DNA of 64,000 nucleotides from Margaritispora aquatica (GCA_007644065.1 VJWN01000009.1:310001-374000), one strand, 5' to 3'. Shown: positions 45,901 through 58,491, counted from the first letter of the stretch. The notes: generated by a model not told the origin, from the sequence alone. Translations and numbers: made by a program.

Positions 45901-47239
45901 ATGAAGTCCTCACTCTACCTTTCAGCCTTAGCTTTATACACTACAGGAGTGTTTGCTTTCCCTTCTTGCATGTTTGAAATGCCATTCAGCGAAGAAGAGA
46001 AACGCAACATAGCAAACATTGCAGCCACTATCGAAGCAGAGGCAAAGGAACGTCGAGCCGGAACACCAATTGCACCGGGCTTCAATGCTCAGCAACAATA
46101 CGTCTCTAACACAGGTGCACACGCTTTTTCTCCTCCTAGTGCCAATGACCAACGAGGTCCTTGTCCTGGCTTGAATGCCATGGCAAACCATAACTACATC
46201 CCTCACAACGGAGTGGCAACAATATCTCAATTCGTTCAGGGAACTTATGATGGTACGCTGTTATGCTCTGCGCTATTTAGAGTCATGTACTGATTATGTA
46301 GTCTTCGGAATGGGTACCGACCTTGCCGCTTTCCTCGCTGTCTACGGAGCAGTCTTCGACGGTGATCTCACCAGCTGGTCCATTGGTGGTCCTCCCACAG
46401 GTGGACTTCTTAGCAGCGTGGGTCTGCTTGGGACACCACAAGGTATCTCGGGCTCTCACAACAAGTACGAGTCGGACGTGTCGCCCACAAGGCCAGACTT
46501 GTACCAGTACGGCAACACCTACAGGCTCATCATGTCCCAATGGGAAGAGATGTACGCGCAACCACTCGGGCCCAACGGCTATGATCTTACAACCCTGACC
46601 CCTTTCCGTGCAAAGCGCTTCCAGCAATCCATTGACAACAACCCGTATTTCTTCAATGGGCCTTTCAGTGGCGTCGCCGTGCAGCCCGCAGCGTACACAT
46701 TCATCTACCGTTTCATGTCCAACAAATCAGCCGAGTACCCAGAAGGCTACCTCAACGGCGAGGTGCTCAAATCCTTCTTTGCCATCACGGAAGACGCTCC
46801 CGGCAAGTTTAAGTGGCATGAGGGCCAGGAAAAGATTCCAGATAACTGGTACAAGCGTGCCATCGGGGATGAGTACACCATTCCTTTCTTCAGCCTTGAT
46901 CTCAACGCTGCTGCGCTCCAGTACCCACAGTTCCTCAGCGTAGGCGGCAACACTGGAAAGGTGAATACGTTCGCTGGTGTCGACTTGCTAGATTTGACAG
47001 GTGGCGTGTATAGTACGCAGACATTGGCGCAGGGCAATAATGCGCAGTGTTTCGCGTATCAGTTCGCGCAGCAAGTCGCACCTGATTTGCTGAAAGGGCT
47101 GTTTAGTACTATTACGGCGCCGTTGGCGAAGCTGAATGATGCGTTTGGAACTGTGTTTAAGCAGTTGGGTTGTCCACAGTTGGAGAAGGTGGATACGGCG
47201 CAGTTTTCGAAATTTCCTGGAAGTGAGGGTGCATATTGA
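45901..47239 (+). CDS. secreted heme-thiolate peroxidase (chloroperoxidase/UPO family), 429 aa
   Basis: Exons 45901-46252 and 46302-47239. Signal peptide MKSSLYLSALALYTTGVFA. The PCP motif (GPCPGLN) gives Cys88 as the heme thiolate ligand. KYESDVSPTR gives Glu174 and Asp176, the acidic motif that replaces EGD/EHD of unspecific peroxygenases and chloroperoxidases, contributing the Mg site and the acid-base Glu. Enzymes of this family use H2O2 to oxygenate or halogenate organic compounds outside the cell. 429 residues puts it with the long UPO group. The final ~15 codons and the stop lie within a 96-bp tandem duplication, so the C-terminus is unaffected but a copy of it follows in the 3' UTR. 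Confidence 0.9.
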
Positions 47240-47385
47240 GAGCAGATCAGCACGGAAGGAGAAGAATTGCGATATGTTTTGAGCGTGGATACGGCGCAGT
47301 TTTCGAAATTTCCTGGAAGTGAGGGTGCATATTGAGAGCAGATCAGCACGGAAGGAGAAGAATTGCGATATGTTTTGAGCGTGGA
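47189..47385 (+). repeat. perfect 96-bp tandem duplication across the peroxygenase stop codon
   Basis: Bases 47189-47284 and 47285-47380 are identical by eye, followed by the first five bases of a third copy. The unit begins at GTGGATACGG in the last codons, contains the TGA stop at 47237-47239 and 45 bases of 3' UTR. Flanking GTGGA copies suggest slippage or unequal crossover at a 5-base direct repeat. Confidence 0.95.
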
Positions 47386-47831
47386 GTTTGGCAGCATAAG
47401 CAATGCATCTAAAGCTAGACCTCATTTCTTGTATATAGGTAGAAGAATTTACAATACCGATTGTCAATAAAGATGGCGAGACAATCTTCAATCCCCGACC
47501 GCTTTGTGAAAGTATTACTATGCCCGTCAGCTGAATACAGTATAGACAAAAGTAATGCACCTGCTATGCGGACATTGATCTGCTCGTCACAGTCGCTGTC
47601 CGTAAGCAGGTGTCACTCAATCACGATCATGTATTGATTCATTTGGATATTTTGCATGGTCGTACCTCTCCAATTTTCTGGACTGTTTCTAAGATCTACA
47701 TGCTAGAATTCTATAAAATGCGATGCAGTATTTTCATGGATAGATTATCCCTAATTTTAATGCCCGAGATAACAATGTAAAAGTTGTGCCTAATGCTAAC
47801 CAAAATGCCAAATTAAATGCCAATATCTCCC
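47240..47831. other. intergenic between convergent genes
   Basis: Contains the second repeat copy and 3' ends of both flanking genes; no gene seen. Confidence 0.7.
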
Positions 47832-49646
47832 TCAAACCTTCTCCTCCACACTCGCATTCGGATTCATCCCTTCAATCAAGCCCCTCACCCTCCTCTCCTC
47901 CTCCAACGCCGCCAACTCCTTTGCCTTCTTCTCCCTCAAGTACGTGCAAAACTTGCTGTTTTCACGAAGTACATCGCCCTTCCACAAGAACAAAAACGGA
48001 ATACCACACATCGCCAGACTCAAGAAGCCAAGCAAGCTACTTGCCCACGGCACACCTAGTTGTTGGTACATTGGTGTGGCGGCAAACGGTAACAAGGCAC
48101 CAGCCAGCGATCTAGAGAAACTCGCAGCTGCCATGGTCGAGGCTGCAAAAATCTCGTAGGCATCGGTGAGATAGTTCAGGAGGGCGATGAAGATGAGGAC
48201 GAAACCCATACCGAATGGGATGCCTGCCAGCATAGGTACGATGAAGGGAATGGAGGGCTGTGATGTCCAGCCGAGCCAGAAAAGACTGATGACGTACAGG
48301 GGGCCGCCAACACATGCCAATGGTAGCCGACGGGATTCTTCTTTTCGCGTCCAGGGCTTGTCTTGCAATTGTGCTTTGTGTAGAAATGAATCATACCAGA
48401 GGAAGAAAAGAATCGCCAGGGCTGCACCTATACCGATGGGCAGGAACATGGTTCCAGAGACGCCGAGATTCTGATGGTATATGCCTTGAAAAATGATGGG
48501 AAAGGCTTCGAAATACATGTAGAAGATACCATAGGCGAGAGCGAGGTAGAGTGAGGTGGCGAGAACGATGAGCTCAAAGAAGAGCATTCGTAAAGGTCTG
48601 GTCAGGGTAACGGTTACCATTTGCTTGAAGCCTTTCTTTTCAAGCTCAATGGCAGCGAACGTGTTAGGTGAACCGGTTGTTTTGCGGATATGGGCAGCAC
48701 GTTGTGCAAGGAGGACGGGACCGTAAGTCTCGGGCAGGAAGATGAGTGGTATCCATGATGCACCAGCAAGCATAAGTCCAAGCCAGAAAACCCATCGCCA
48801 ACCAAGCGCTGGAGTGACGAAGCCAGAAACTGCAGGGGCAACGAGAGGGCCGACACAAGTTCCCTGATTTGTTAGTAACAATTGACAATAGGCTTTGATC
48901 AGCACTTACTCCCATGAAAATTGCCATGGCTCGACCTCTGGTGACAGGATCATTGTAAATATCTGCGTAGATGCCACCCGTCACGGAGATTGGACTGCTT
49001 GCATTAACTCCCGTCAGAAGACGAAATATCAGCAATGCAGGAAAGCTTGGTGATAAGGCGCAAGCCATAGTAAAGACTGTGAAGAGGAAGAAAGTCGAGA
49101 TCATGATAGGCTTCCTGCCGTAAGTCTCTGATAGAGGTGAGAACACTAGTGGTCCCAGAACATATCCAAGAAGATACATAGAGATTGGCAGTATCTTGAC
49201 GTAGGATGAGGTGATGTTGAAGTGTTCGCTTATAGCTGGTATGGCATTGGACGGTAGAGATGAGCCCATTGTGCTGTTAATGACGACAAGCATTCCGACA
49301 GCAACTATGAACACTTTCCGGGTCTAGGTAATGATTAGTTCTTAGTGGGTTGATTTTTGAGTCAAGAGCATACAGTCGAGAAATTATATGGGTTTCCTGG
49401 ATCTCCATCGTCCCAAGCTATGACTTTTCTTTGACCCGTAATACTTGGTGAATTTGAATTCGGGGTCGAAGCTATCCTATTGTCTTTCTCCTCTAGATTG
49501 TATCTGTCTGTTGCATCTTGGGAATCGATTCTGGACACTATCCTTGAGAGCAAATTTGTGTGTCTTGTGGGATAATTTTTGATAAGTTCGGCATCACTTG
49601 CAACGCTTCCTCGTGGCAGCTTTGACTTAGACATGAATAGAGGCAT
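47832..49646 (-). CDS. DHA1-type major facilitator drug:H+ antiporter, 572 aa
   Basis: Exons 49646-49374, 49323-48910 and 48863-47832. About 80 polar residues, then WDDGDPGNPYNFS, the usual fungal DHA1 lead-in (DPxNPxNWS). About twelve transmembrane segments follow. Motifs: SETYGRKPIM after TM2 (motif A), RLLTGVNASSPIS in TM4, APAVSGFV in TM5 (motif C region), FLPETYGP after TM6 and KAQLQDKPWTRKEESRRLP in a late loop. Probably a plasma-membrane efflux pump for drugs, polyamines or metabolites; substrate unknown. Introns are 50 and 46 bp. The first ATG in frame is 49646, with a second at 49634. Confidence 0.9.
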
Positions 49647-50569
49647 GGCAAGTTTCCTGTTTGTAGCAAACAACTCACAACACTCAAGTTTCTTAAACTA
49701 AGATTATAAGGACACTGGAAAGGTGATATTGCGTATAAAGATGGACGGCCCACACGATACTCCACGACTAAATCTTTTGGCACCATCTGCGGTGTGATAA
49801 TTGGCGAAAGGTATCTTGACTCGGTTTTGATTGATGACTACATATTAAAATCAAGCAGTGTTTCTATGGGAGGAGGTATGAAGGTAAAGGGTCATGTTCC
49901 CCGCTTATCCCGTGAGGAAACTACCTCAACGTAGTACTATAGTTCAACTCGACCTAATTGCCGTTGACGCCTCATTCGTCAGTGTCAGTTCGACGCTCCA
50001 TAAGGTCCATTATTCCAGGACGGCTCCATTCCCCGATGATCTCGATAGACAAGGGCTCGAAAGTCGTTATTGGTGCGACTCGGTACATACAGTGCGGAAG
50101 TAAGGATGCTTCCTACATACAAGCACCAAATTGAGCTTGCCGATAGCCGTGAGGAGTCGATGGTCGGGCCCAGAGCCAGAACCAATGCGCGCGAGACTAA
50201 ATTTCTTTTGTTTGGAGGTTTGACACTGCACGATGACCTTGGCAAAGCAATTGCAACACAATTTGTCCATTGATTCATAGAAAATGTGTTTTCCGGCATT
50301 TTGTGCCGTGCCCAAAGTCGTACTAAGTTCCCGCATTTCTCGTGAGATGCATATTGGATCATTATGCCAATTTTCGACCACTTGATTCGAAGACCTGATA
50401 TTCAACATCAACGGCGAAGCACTGTGCTGCACTTCAACATGCTGGCGATGCGAACAAGACGGTGTAGCATCTTCCCCGACGTCGGATGCAATTGATTATT
50501 TCCTTCATCCCACCTTTCGCATATTATCGGGTTGCTGAAAATCTTGGTCTTGGGTATCTTGTATTGGTG
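49647..50569. other. intergenic
   Basis: No gene recognised. Short open frames on both strands lack domain features. It should hold the promoter of the antiporter. Confidence 0.6.
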
Positions 50570-51140
50570 CTATGTTTCTAGGTTGATACTGCGTCCAAAC
50601 CTCGCATATAATTCGACCTTCAATTGCGACATCTCCTCCCTGATTGTGCTAAGCTTCTCCTCGAGGACAGCGACACCTTCCTCGATCTTCGTTGTTGATG
50701 TTGTCAGCAGCTCTTGCACTTCCGGTAATGGTAGGCTGATGAACGAGTCGCCGATTTTATATCTGCGAAATGTTAGTGCATCATAACAATGAGCATTGCA
50801 GTAGCTGGCGTGCGGTATCTTGTCGTCCTCGTCTGCGAGCTCTAATTCATTTGAAATATCATCGAGGTCTTCTTTCTCTTTCTGCGCAGCTGTCAGCGCA
50901 GAGCTTTGTCTTGTTTATGCTCTAGACTAACATGCTTCGCCTTCAGCTCATCCTCCAGGTTTAATTCTCTCTGGTGCAATCTGCTGAACTTATTGATCTT
51001 GTCCTGATCCTCTCTGCGGACTTCCACTTCATCGCCGCCCGTTGCAGCCTCGTCTTCTTTCGAAAGCTATAAAACTTATCAGCAGCTGCAGTTATACCCT
51101 GGACGTGTTGAGTATTTGTGCCTACCATACGACGATTCAT
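50570..51140 (-). CDS. gim3: prefoldin subunit 4 (Gim3), 136 aa
   Basis: Exons 51140-51126 (15 bases), 51066-50932, 50881-50814 and 50762-50570. The beta-type prefoldin layout is clear: MNRRMLSKEDEAAT, VRREDQDKINKFSRLH, then KEKEDLDDISNELEL as the first coiled-coil helix, DKIPYKIGDSFISLP as the beta-hairpin, and a long second helix. Prefoldin is the cytosolic hexamer that passes nascent actin and tubulin to CCT. Intron 3 (50813-50763) begins with GC, not GT; the join across it restores the invariant IPYKIGD, so the model is secure although the donor is unusual. An upstream in-frame ATG at 51254 would add 38 residues not expected for the family. Confidence 0.9.
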
Positions 51141-51913
51141 GGTGATCAATATGCTGCGTTGGACTTTGGGAGAGCTTCCTGGAAACAATGAATTCAGGGC
51201 CCACCTCAGACCCCGCGGTGCACGTGACACCCACTTGTACCTTACAGGAGCCATTGAACTTCAAACATACACCAAGACTGGGTTTTCAGTATTACTATTC
51301 CCTCCAGTCCACAAATTCATGGATTTGATCCTATAACTATCTCTGCTTTGTTGAAGATGTTTTTTGTAGATGACTTTATCGTTCTACAGCAATACTTTCT
51401 TGATTCCAACCCTTTATTGCAAGCACAAGAATGAAAGAATTGTCTTCAATAACCTCACTCAATCTTTGCAGAGGACAGGTAATTAGTTGTCTATGATTTC
51501 AAATACTGTTCACAGATCCAGCAATAATGAAATGACCTGTTGATAAGAAATGATGTCGTCTTGCTGAATAAGGTCAGACCTGAAGTATAAAGAGGCTATG
51601 TTGTTTGGTTCGATGTTCGTTATACAGAGACTGTGATCAGAAAGTAGGAGTTTAACAGTCATGGGCTTTTACCTATTTTTGTTTTCATCTGTCATCATCA
51701 TTAGTTGAAATCGTTTTCATAAATCTCGAATCGACGATATTCACAAGATTCACAAGATTCTAAACTTGTGTGGATTGCTACTGCAAGAGACTGTGACCAT
51801 GTGGAAGACTTCGTTACATAGGTATATAAGCATCTCTTCGTTATGTTCCAGGGGAAACGCTTTTTGGTCAAAAACTCAAACAAACTACTCCAAGGTATCA
51901 ACTTAGCATCACC
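51141..51913. other. intergenic
   Basis: No gene seen. It carries the prefoldin promoter. The frame upstream of the prefoldin start is open to 51254 but is judged untranslated. Confidence 0.6.
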
Positions 51914-52231
51914 ATGTCTGTGTCCACAATCAAGCAATCTCCAATGACCCATCAAAGATCTCGGTCCATGACGATGCTACACGTTCGACTTTGTGCAACA
52001 ATACAAGATTCACCTAACACAGACAGCAAAGATATTATATTGGGCACATCGTTCCAAGGGATACCAGATGGGCGAAGGAATGGCTTAAGATTGACAACCC
52101 AAACAAAAGATTTCGGACCCGCCTTCAGAGATCTTTTTACGCTTGAGAGCTTTCATGCCTACGACCGCTACAAGAAATATTTGTTCGATGGGTCTACAGC
52201 AACGTGTTTTCCGGAAGACTGTTCCAAGTAA
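51914..52231 (+). CDS. possible small protein, 105 aa
   Basis: ATG in a favourable context (CATCACCATGTC) after an AT-rich leader. Two Cys near the C-terminus, no signal peptide, no recognised domain (GTSFQGIPDGRRNG, YDRYKKYLFDGS). Coding status rests on start context and composition only. Confidence 0.3.
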   Translation: MSVSTIKQSPMTHQRSRSMTMLHVRLCATIQDSPNTDSKDIILGTSFQGIPDGRRNGLRLTTQTKDFGPAFRDLFTLESFHAYDRYKKYLFDGSTATCFPEDCSK

Positions 52232-52737
52232 CCACAGAGGGGGCCAAAATGTGAATCGAGAAAGTGAAGTCTGTACCCTGGTAGTTTATGTATGAACATC
52301 TGCTTTGGTATTTGACTTCATTGGTAGCGCTGCAGTTTGCAAGAAAATGCATCTAAGTAAGTCTCAGATTGTATTTCAAGCGTACCTACACAGCTAATTT
52401 TGACAGTGTAACCAATGGTTGTGTGGTTATTTTTGTGTTCCGCTGTATGAACTCACATTTCGAATTCAAACTCTGATACTTAGTTTCTCCAAAGTAATGT
52501 TATACCCAGGTTTATGAACTCTCACCTATCGCTTATTGTTCTGGAACCTGTATCTTTGAAATTGAAGTTTGTATTTCTATTTATTGCTGGACTGCCATTT
52601 ACGAGTCGTTATTGAATAAATGCTAAAGAAAAGCAAATCACTTTCACAGCCCATATCCGCATCGACTATCTCGCCTGGACAATTAAGCAAACCACCGATG
52701 TCGACTTTGCAAACAAACCAAACTTTGAAAACTGATT
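52232..52737. other. intergenic
   Basis: AT-rich; no gene seen. Confidence 0.6.
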
Positions 52738-53217
52738 TCAAAGTAATCTCCTCCTATCCTCCTCATGTCTTTTCTCTTCCGCCGCCTCCTTATCATCTTG
52801 ATACTGCCATAGATGGTGCTGCAACTCTGCGTCTAAATCATCTGTGTTCAACTCCTCGTCTGCAGGTCCTTCTCGACGTTGCCGTTTGGTAGAGCGCGGT
52901 GAATCGTCCACACTCCTGAGTCTTTTTACCCTTTTGAGCCCATGCTGCTTTAATTGCTCTCTGAGCTCTCTTTGTTTCATCCTTTCTCGTATTACTGTAT
53001 GCAGAACATCGAGTCGCAACCATTCTTCATCTTCTCTGGGTCGGGATGAATGGAGCCAACAACGGCCGTTTTTCCTTTCCTCAAGCAACTTGGATCTTTC
53101 GACGTAGTTGGTGCAGTCGTAACCATTTGTTCGGGCAGCAGAACATCTTTCTGGGACGTAGGGAGTGGTGCATTGGGAGGGACAGCGAGTGTGCTTTATG
53201 AGGATGTATTGACACAT
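52738..53217 (-). CDS. Cys-containing basic/acidic hypothetical protein, 159 aa
   Basis: Single exon. The N-terminal part (MCQYILIKHTRCPSQC, ERCSAARTNGYDC, GRCWLHS) has six or seven spaced cysteines and histidines and might bind zinc; this is inference. The rest is a highly charged helix (RERMKQRELREQLKQHGLKR), a basic SPRSTKRQRRE patch like a nuclear signal, and an acidic tail. The open frame continues upstream to 53394, but the ATG at 53217 starts the Cys-patterned region that looks like a recurring type of fungal small protein. Function unknown. Confidence 0.55.
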   Translation of the reverse strand: MCQYILIKHTRCPSQCTTPYVPERCSAARTNGYDCTNYVERSKLLEERKNGRCWLHSSRPREDEEWLRLDVLHTVIRERMKQRELREQLKQHGLKRVKRLRSVDDSPRSTKRQRREGPADEELNTDDLDAELQHHLWQYQDDKEAAEEKRHEEDRRRLL

Positions 53218-54371
53218 GGTGCTTGTTTGGATTGTATATTGGACTTGGAGTGAAGGATGTGATGGATATTTGTGTCGATATTCTGAAGCCTTGGTGTTAT
53301 AGATTGATGAACAACTTTTGGAAGCTTTGGTGTTTCGCTGTAAGTGTAGTAAGGAAGGAGTATTGTTGACAATTGCCACCTCTGCTTTCATCATACTTTA
53401 CTTGAACCAGAATCCACAACAGCCCAGTCAACAGAAGCACCTTAAGTTATAACATTGGACAATCTGTGAAAGCCAATTTCTCCTGTTTTTCGACTAAGAT
53501 CAATATTACTTCAAAAATACCAGGGTTGCTTTGCACCACTATTTGCCTGTGCAACTCCCTAGAGGGTGTGTCTTTCGCTTAATTTTGAGAAACCCCTGAT
53601 GTTGGCCTGCGCAGTTGAACAAAGTCCTGTAAACGACATTAGTATCGTTACAACTTTAATTACTCTTGCCCATTATCATGATTTGAATGGCCATCAAAGA
53701 ATGATCAATTGGCACAGACCACCCGATTTTGATGCTTTTCAGGTTCATAGAATGGTGGCTATCAAAATATAACAAAAGCATAAGACACCATCAAAGCATC
53801 TCGGCAAATCGCTTGATGTCAATGCGAGGTTGATTGACACCTCTTGCAATGCAAAGCTATCGTTGGAAAGAGACAGATGAATACCCCATCTTATTTTACC
53901 TGCTGTATATTTGAGTTATTTACAAAAATGAAAGCGATGACACAGAGTCTAAAGACATATACCATTCATGAAGTCACTGGACTATCAGCATCTGTCCCTT
54001 TGGACGTTGCACCAAGAGTGTGATAGAAACGAAAAAAATAAAAATAAACAAACAAACCAGGAGAAATTCCAACCCCTTACTCATCCTCACTAGCCCCACG
54101 TGCGGTGTTTGATTCGTTAAAATGCAAAACTCCGGGCTGAACGTATTCAGCCTGAGGCGATAATTCAGGCTCGGCATCGAACCCGAGGATTCCCGCTAGC
54201 GCAATAATTTTGTCAAGATGTTCACAATTTCCAAGCTTGAACTCCTTCCAACCTCATACCAATTCAATCAATTGATCATCCATACACCCTCGTGAAGATA
54301 TCGCATCTTCACCTCTCCACTCCTCTCTACTCTCCTAATAATATCTCCTCTCTGAAGTATATTCTACAGCA
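53218..54371. other. intergenic, divergent promoters
   Basis: 1.15 kb with no recognised gene. It should hold the promoters of the hypothetical gene to the left and the phosphate carrier to the right. CT-rich leader sequence lies just before 54372. Confidence 0.6.
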
Positions 54372-55536
54372 ATGGCCGCCAATACCGGATCATCCAAGGC
54401 TGATGCCATCATCGCAAATGTTGCTGCCAACACTCCAGAGAAGCTCAGTGGTCTTGCCCTCTACTCCAGATTCGCCTTGGCTGGTGCAGTCTGCTGTTCA
54501 GTTACCCACGGTGGTCTCACTCCCGTCGATGTGTAAGTCCCAGCCCAGAAATCACAAATACTGTTCGGCATGTGCCAAAACCGTGTTGGATGCGATAAGG
54601 AAAAATCAAGCTGACTTGTTCTCGTAACAGCGTCAAGACAAGAATTCAACTCGACCCAGTCACATACAACAAGGGATTGATCGGAGGTTTCCGACAAGTC
54701 GTCGCAAAGGAGGGTGCTGGAGCTCTTTTGACCGGTTTTGGCCCAACTGCTGCTGGTTACTTCCTCCAGGGTGCATTCAAGTTCGGAGGTTACGAACTTT
54801 TCAAGCAACAGGCCATTTCCCTCGTCGGATATGAGACTGCTTCCAACAACCGCACAGCCGTCTACTTGGCATCCTCAGCGCTCGCTGAGTTCTTCGCTGA
54901 TATCGCACTCTGCCCCCTTGAGGCTACCCGTATTCGTCTCGTTTCCGAGCCAACATACGCCAGCGGTCTTGTCGGAGGTTTCAGCAAGATGTTGAAGAAC
55001 GAGGGTATCGGTGCCTTCTATGCCGGATTCGGCCCAATTCTGTTCAAGCAGTAGGTTGCATTTTACCAAGCGAAAGTGGGATACTGATGAGGGATTTAGG
55101 ATTCCATACACCATGGCCAAGTTCGTCGTCTACGAGAAGGTTTCCGAGACCATCTACCAATCCGTTGACAAGAGCACCGCTTCCGCTGGTCTCCAGACCA
55201 CCATCAACTTGGGCTCTGGTCTGATTGCTGGTTTCGCCGCTGCATTCGTTTCCCAGCCAGCTGACACCATGTTGTCGAAGATCAACAAGACCAAGGGTCT
55301 TCCAGGAGAGGGAACCACCAGCCGTCTGATCAAGATCGCAAAGGAGCTTGGTCTTAGGGGTTCATACACTGGTCTTGGTGCCCGTTTGTTCATGGTTGGT
55401 AAGTGATCATGCGACATCTGTGAAACTGAATTATGCTAATTTTTCCCCAGGTACATTAACTGCTGGTCAATTCGCAATCTACGGTGATCTTAAGAAGGCT
55501 CTTGGTGCCGTCGGTGGTGTTGAGATCTCAAAATAG
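54372..55536 (+). CDS. mir1: mitochondrial phosphate carrier (Mir1/Pic type), 321 aa
   Basis: Exons 54372-54532, 54631-55050, 55100-55398 and 55451-55536. Three mitochondrial-carrier repeats with their signatures: [18 protein letters not shown] and [28 protein letters not shown] and PFVP-type phosphate-carrier features such as [21 protein letters not shown] identify the phosphate carrier rather than another exchanger. It imports phosphate with H+ across the inner membrane for ATP synthesis. Intron 1 (98 bp) splits the first signature between the two Val codons. Codon use is strongly biased towards C-ending codons, as expected for a highly expressed gene. Confidence 0.95.
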
Positions 55537-56801
55537 ATGGTGTAACATGGGCTAGATTTGTAGGTTCCTCGGGAAGGCGGGCGGGCAATTTGCTTGCACA
55601 GTCTTTCGCATAGAAGAGATAGATCTGCTTCATCGTTTTGGGTGCATTGTTCGGGCCGGTTTTTATTTCGTCTCGGACACCTGACATAGACAATGCTGTA
55701 TTGTTTTTATGGGAGGCGAGCTTGGATTCTTCACATCGAGGGTTCAGGCATCTGTATAATAGGTCCTTTCTGCTCCTACAACGAATAGACGAATATCGAG
55801 AGATGTAATGCGCTTCTTCTGGTCTTCTAAGCTGGTGATATTAATCAAGCCACTTACCACACAGAGCTTCGCTAGCTGCGCATGTCTCAAATGAAGGCAT
55901 ATGCATACTGACGAATCTCATGAATTAGATCTCAATGAGGCTTCGAGAATTGTCTCAAGAATCATTCATGAAGCCGAGACCACATCACTAGCCACAGGAC
56001 TTGTGCCACAAGCATCTCCACCATTCATGAGTAGAGAAACAGAGTGGATCGATACTTCATAAAATCTTCGTATTGGAAGTCAGAGAAGTTTGTATGGTAT
56101 ATGTATGAGCATGTGTTTGTCTATGAATGGTTCATGGTTTGGTCTAAGAAGTGCATACAGGAACTTGGATGGTTGTCAAAAATGAGGTGAGACTACTTGT
56201 AGCGAATTATAAGATGGGGTAACAGTCTGCATCCAAGCCCAGACGCGGATGATGACGATGATGGTGTTTGTCAAAGACTCCAACTAGCATGGTTTCCAAG
56301 ATGGAGCTGAAAACTTCATGGCATATGCGGAAATCCTGCATATTATCCACACACCGGCTAGTACCATCTGAAGCTATTCCTGGCTACCACCAATGGGTGT
56401 AGACGATCAAATTGATTACTCCAGAAGCTAAGCTTTCTACTGCCAAGGTTCTGTGATCTTCGAGCTATGATCCTTGTCGCTGCGTCGTGCTTGAATGCTC
56501 GATCCGTTGACGACGACTTGTCCTGCACCTACTGCATCCCCCTCCACACCTGGGCCAGTAGAGGGGCATATAGAATCTCAATTAGGCAAGTAAACAGTTT
56601 TCTATTTTCCATACTTTCTGCCCTCTCCATCTTTGCCGTCTCTGTCTGGTACCTTATAAGTACTTTCTTCTCCTGCAACTGCAACTGCAAGTATCGAACC
56701 ATCCTGTCTCTCTCTTACCCCGCCTTTCCATCTGCCCCTCGATCCTCAACTTCAGTTCCTCAGAGCATCAAGGAGTATCAAGCAGCATCATAACCGCAAA
56801 T
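55537..56801. other. intergenic
   Basis: 1.27 kb without recognised gene. A 108-codon open frame at 56467-56793 just before the next ATG has no domain and lies in its leader. Confidence 0.6.
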
Positions 56802-58491
56802 ATGGTCCATCTGGCTACTATCCCTCATGACAAAGCCGTCAACTCATCCCTCGTCGAGGGCATGGAGAAGATAACTATGGGCTTTCCAGAGCATGATGAT
56901 ACGTTCACTACAACCGTCTATGGCTCTCGGTTTGCAGCTCAAGATCTGCCAAAGCATGAGATGCCAGAAAGGGAGATGCCAAAGGAGGTTGCGTATAGGA
57001 TGATTAAGGATGATTTGAGCTTGGATGGAAATCCAATGCTGAAGTAGGTTGTGCTACCGTGGGTAGAAACTTCTGCTAATCTGTTCAGTCTTGCATCTTT
57101 CGTCACTACTTTCATGGTATTGGGTGCCCTTCCTGCTTGAATGTATTTCAGCTAACAAAGTATAGGAAAAAGAAGTAGAAGACCTAATGACAGAGTCCTT
57201 CTCCAAGAACTTCATCGATTACGAAGAATACCCCCAATCCGCAGATATCCAGAACCGTTGTGTTTCCATGATCGGCCGCTTGTTCAATTGTCCCACGGAA
57301 TCAGAAGATGCAGCATCAGTCGGAACTTCCACAGTTGGATCTTCAGAGGCGATAATGCTCGGAGTGCTGGCCATGAAGAAGCGTTGGCAAAATGCTCGCA
57401 AGGCAGCTGGAAAGCCATGGGATAAGCCGAACATCGTTATGAGCTCCGCAGTGCAAGTGTGCTGGGAGAAGGCGGCGAGATACTTTGAGGTCGAGGAGAA
57501 ATACGTGTACTGCACCCAAGAGAGATATGTGATTGATCCTGTGCAGACTGTGGATTTGGTGGATGAGAATACAATTGGTATCTGTGTGATTTTGGGCACG
57601 ACATATACAGGAGAGTATGAAGATGCGAAGGCGGTTAATGATTTGTTGATCGAAAGGAATATTGACACCGTTATTCATATCGACGCTGCTTCAGGTGGAT
57701 TCGTGGCACCTTTTGTCTGCCCCGAATTGGAGTGGGATTTCAGACTGGAGAAGGTAGTTTCCATTAACACATCCGGACACAAGTAAGCAAAAAGATCCGT
57801 CATTGCAATAATTGCTCACAACAACAGGTACGGTCTCGTTTACCCAGGAGTCGGCTGGATCGTCTGGCGAGGCCCAGAATACCTCCCCAAAGAATTGGTT
57901 TTCAATATCAACTACCTCGGCGCCGACCAAGCCTCCTTCACCCTCAACTTCTCCAAAGGAGCCTCCCAAGTCATTGGGCAATACTACCAGCTCATCCGTC
58001 TAGGCAAGCACGGCTACCGCGCCATTATGACCAACTTGACCCACACAGCAGACTATCTCTCCGCTTCTCTCGAGCAGCTAGGCTTCATCATCATGTCGCA
58101 GAAGAACGGCAAGGGTCTCCCACTCGTAGCCTTCCGTCTCAATCCCAAGTCAAACAAGCACTACGACGAATTTGCGCTCGCGCACCAGCTCAGAGGACGC
58201 AGCTGGGTCGTCCCCGCTTATACCATGGCGCCTAACACCAAGGATTTGAAGATGCTACGTGTGGTTGTCAGGGAAGACTTCTCGAAGTCGAGATGCGACC
58301 AGTTGCTTGCTGATATTAAGCTGTGCCTGGAGGTGCTGGATAAGATGGACGCAGAGTCTATTAAGCAGAATCAGCAGTATCTCAAGGATCATGCGACGCA
58401 CAGTGGGAAGTCAAGGCATAATCATCCACATTATAAGAATGAGAAGCATAGTTTGCAGGGGAAGACGGGGAAGACGCATGCTATTTGCTAG
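56802..58491 (+). CDS. gad1: glutamate decarboxylase, PLP-dependent, 516 aa
   Basis: Exons 56802-57043, 57089-57116 (28 bases), 57166-57782 and 57828-58491. Converts glutamate to GABA and CO2, cytosolic, first step of the GABA shunt and an acid- and oxidative-stress response. Family features: [11 protein letters not shown] and [11 protein letters not shown] near the N-terminus, [28 protein letters not shown] with the PLP-ring Asp, and [11 protein letters not shown] with Lys296 as the Schiff-base lysine; the intron falls inside this lysine codon. The C-terminus (~45 residues, His/Lys-rich) is poorly conserved. Very short exon 2 makes automatic prediction error-prone. Confidence 0.95.
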
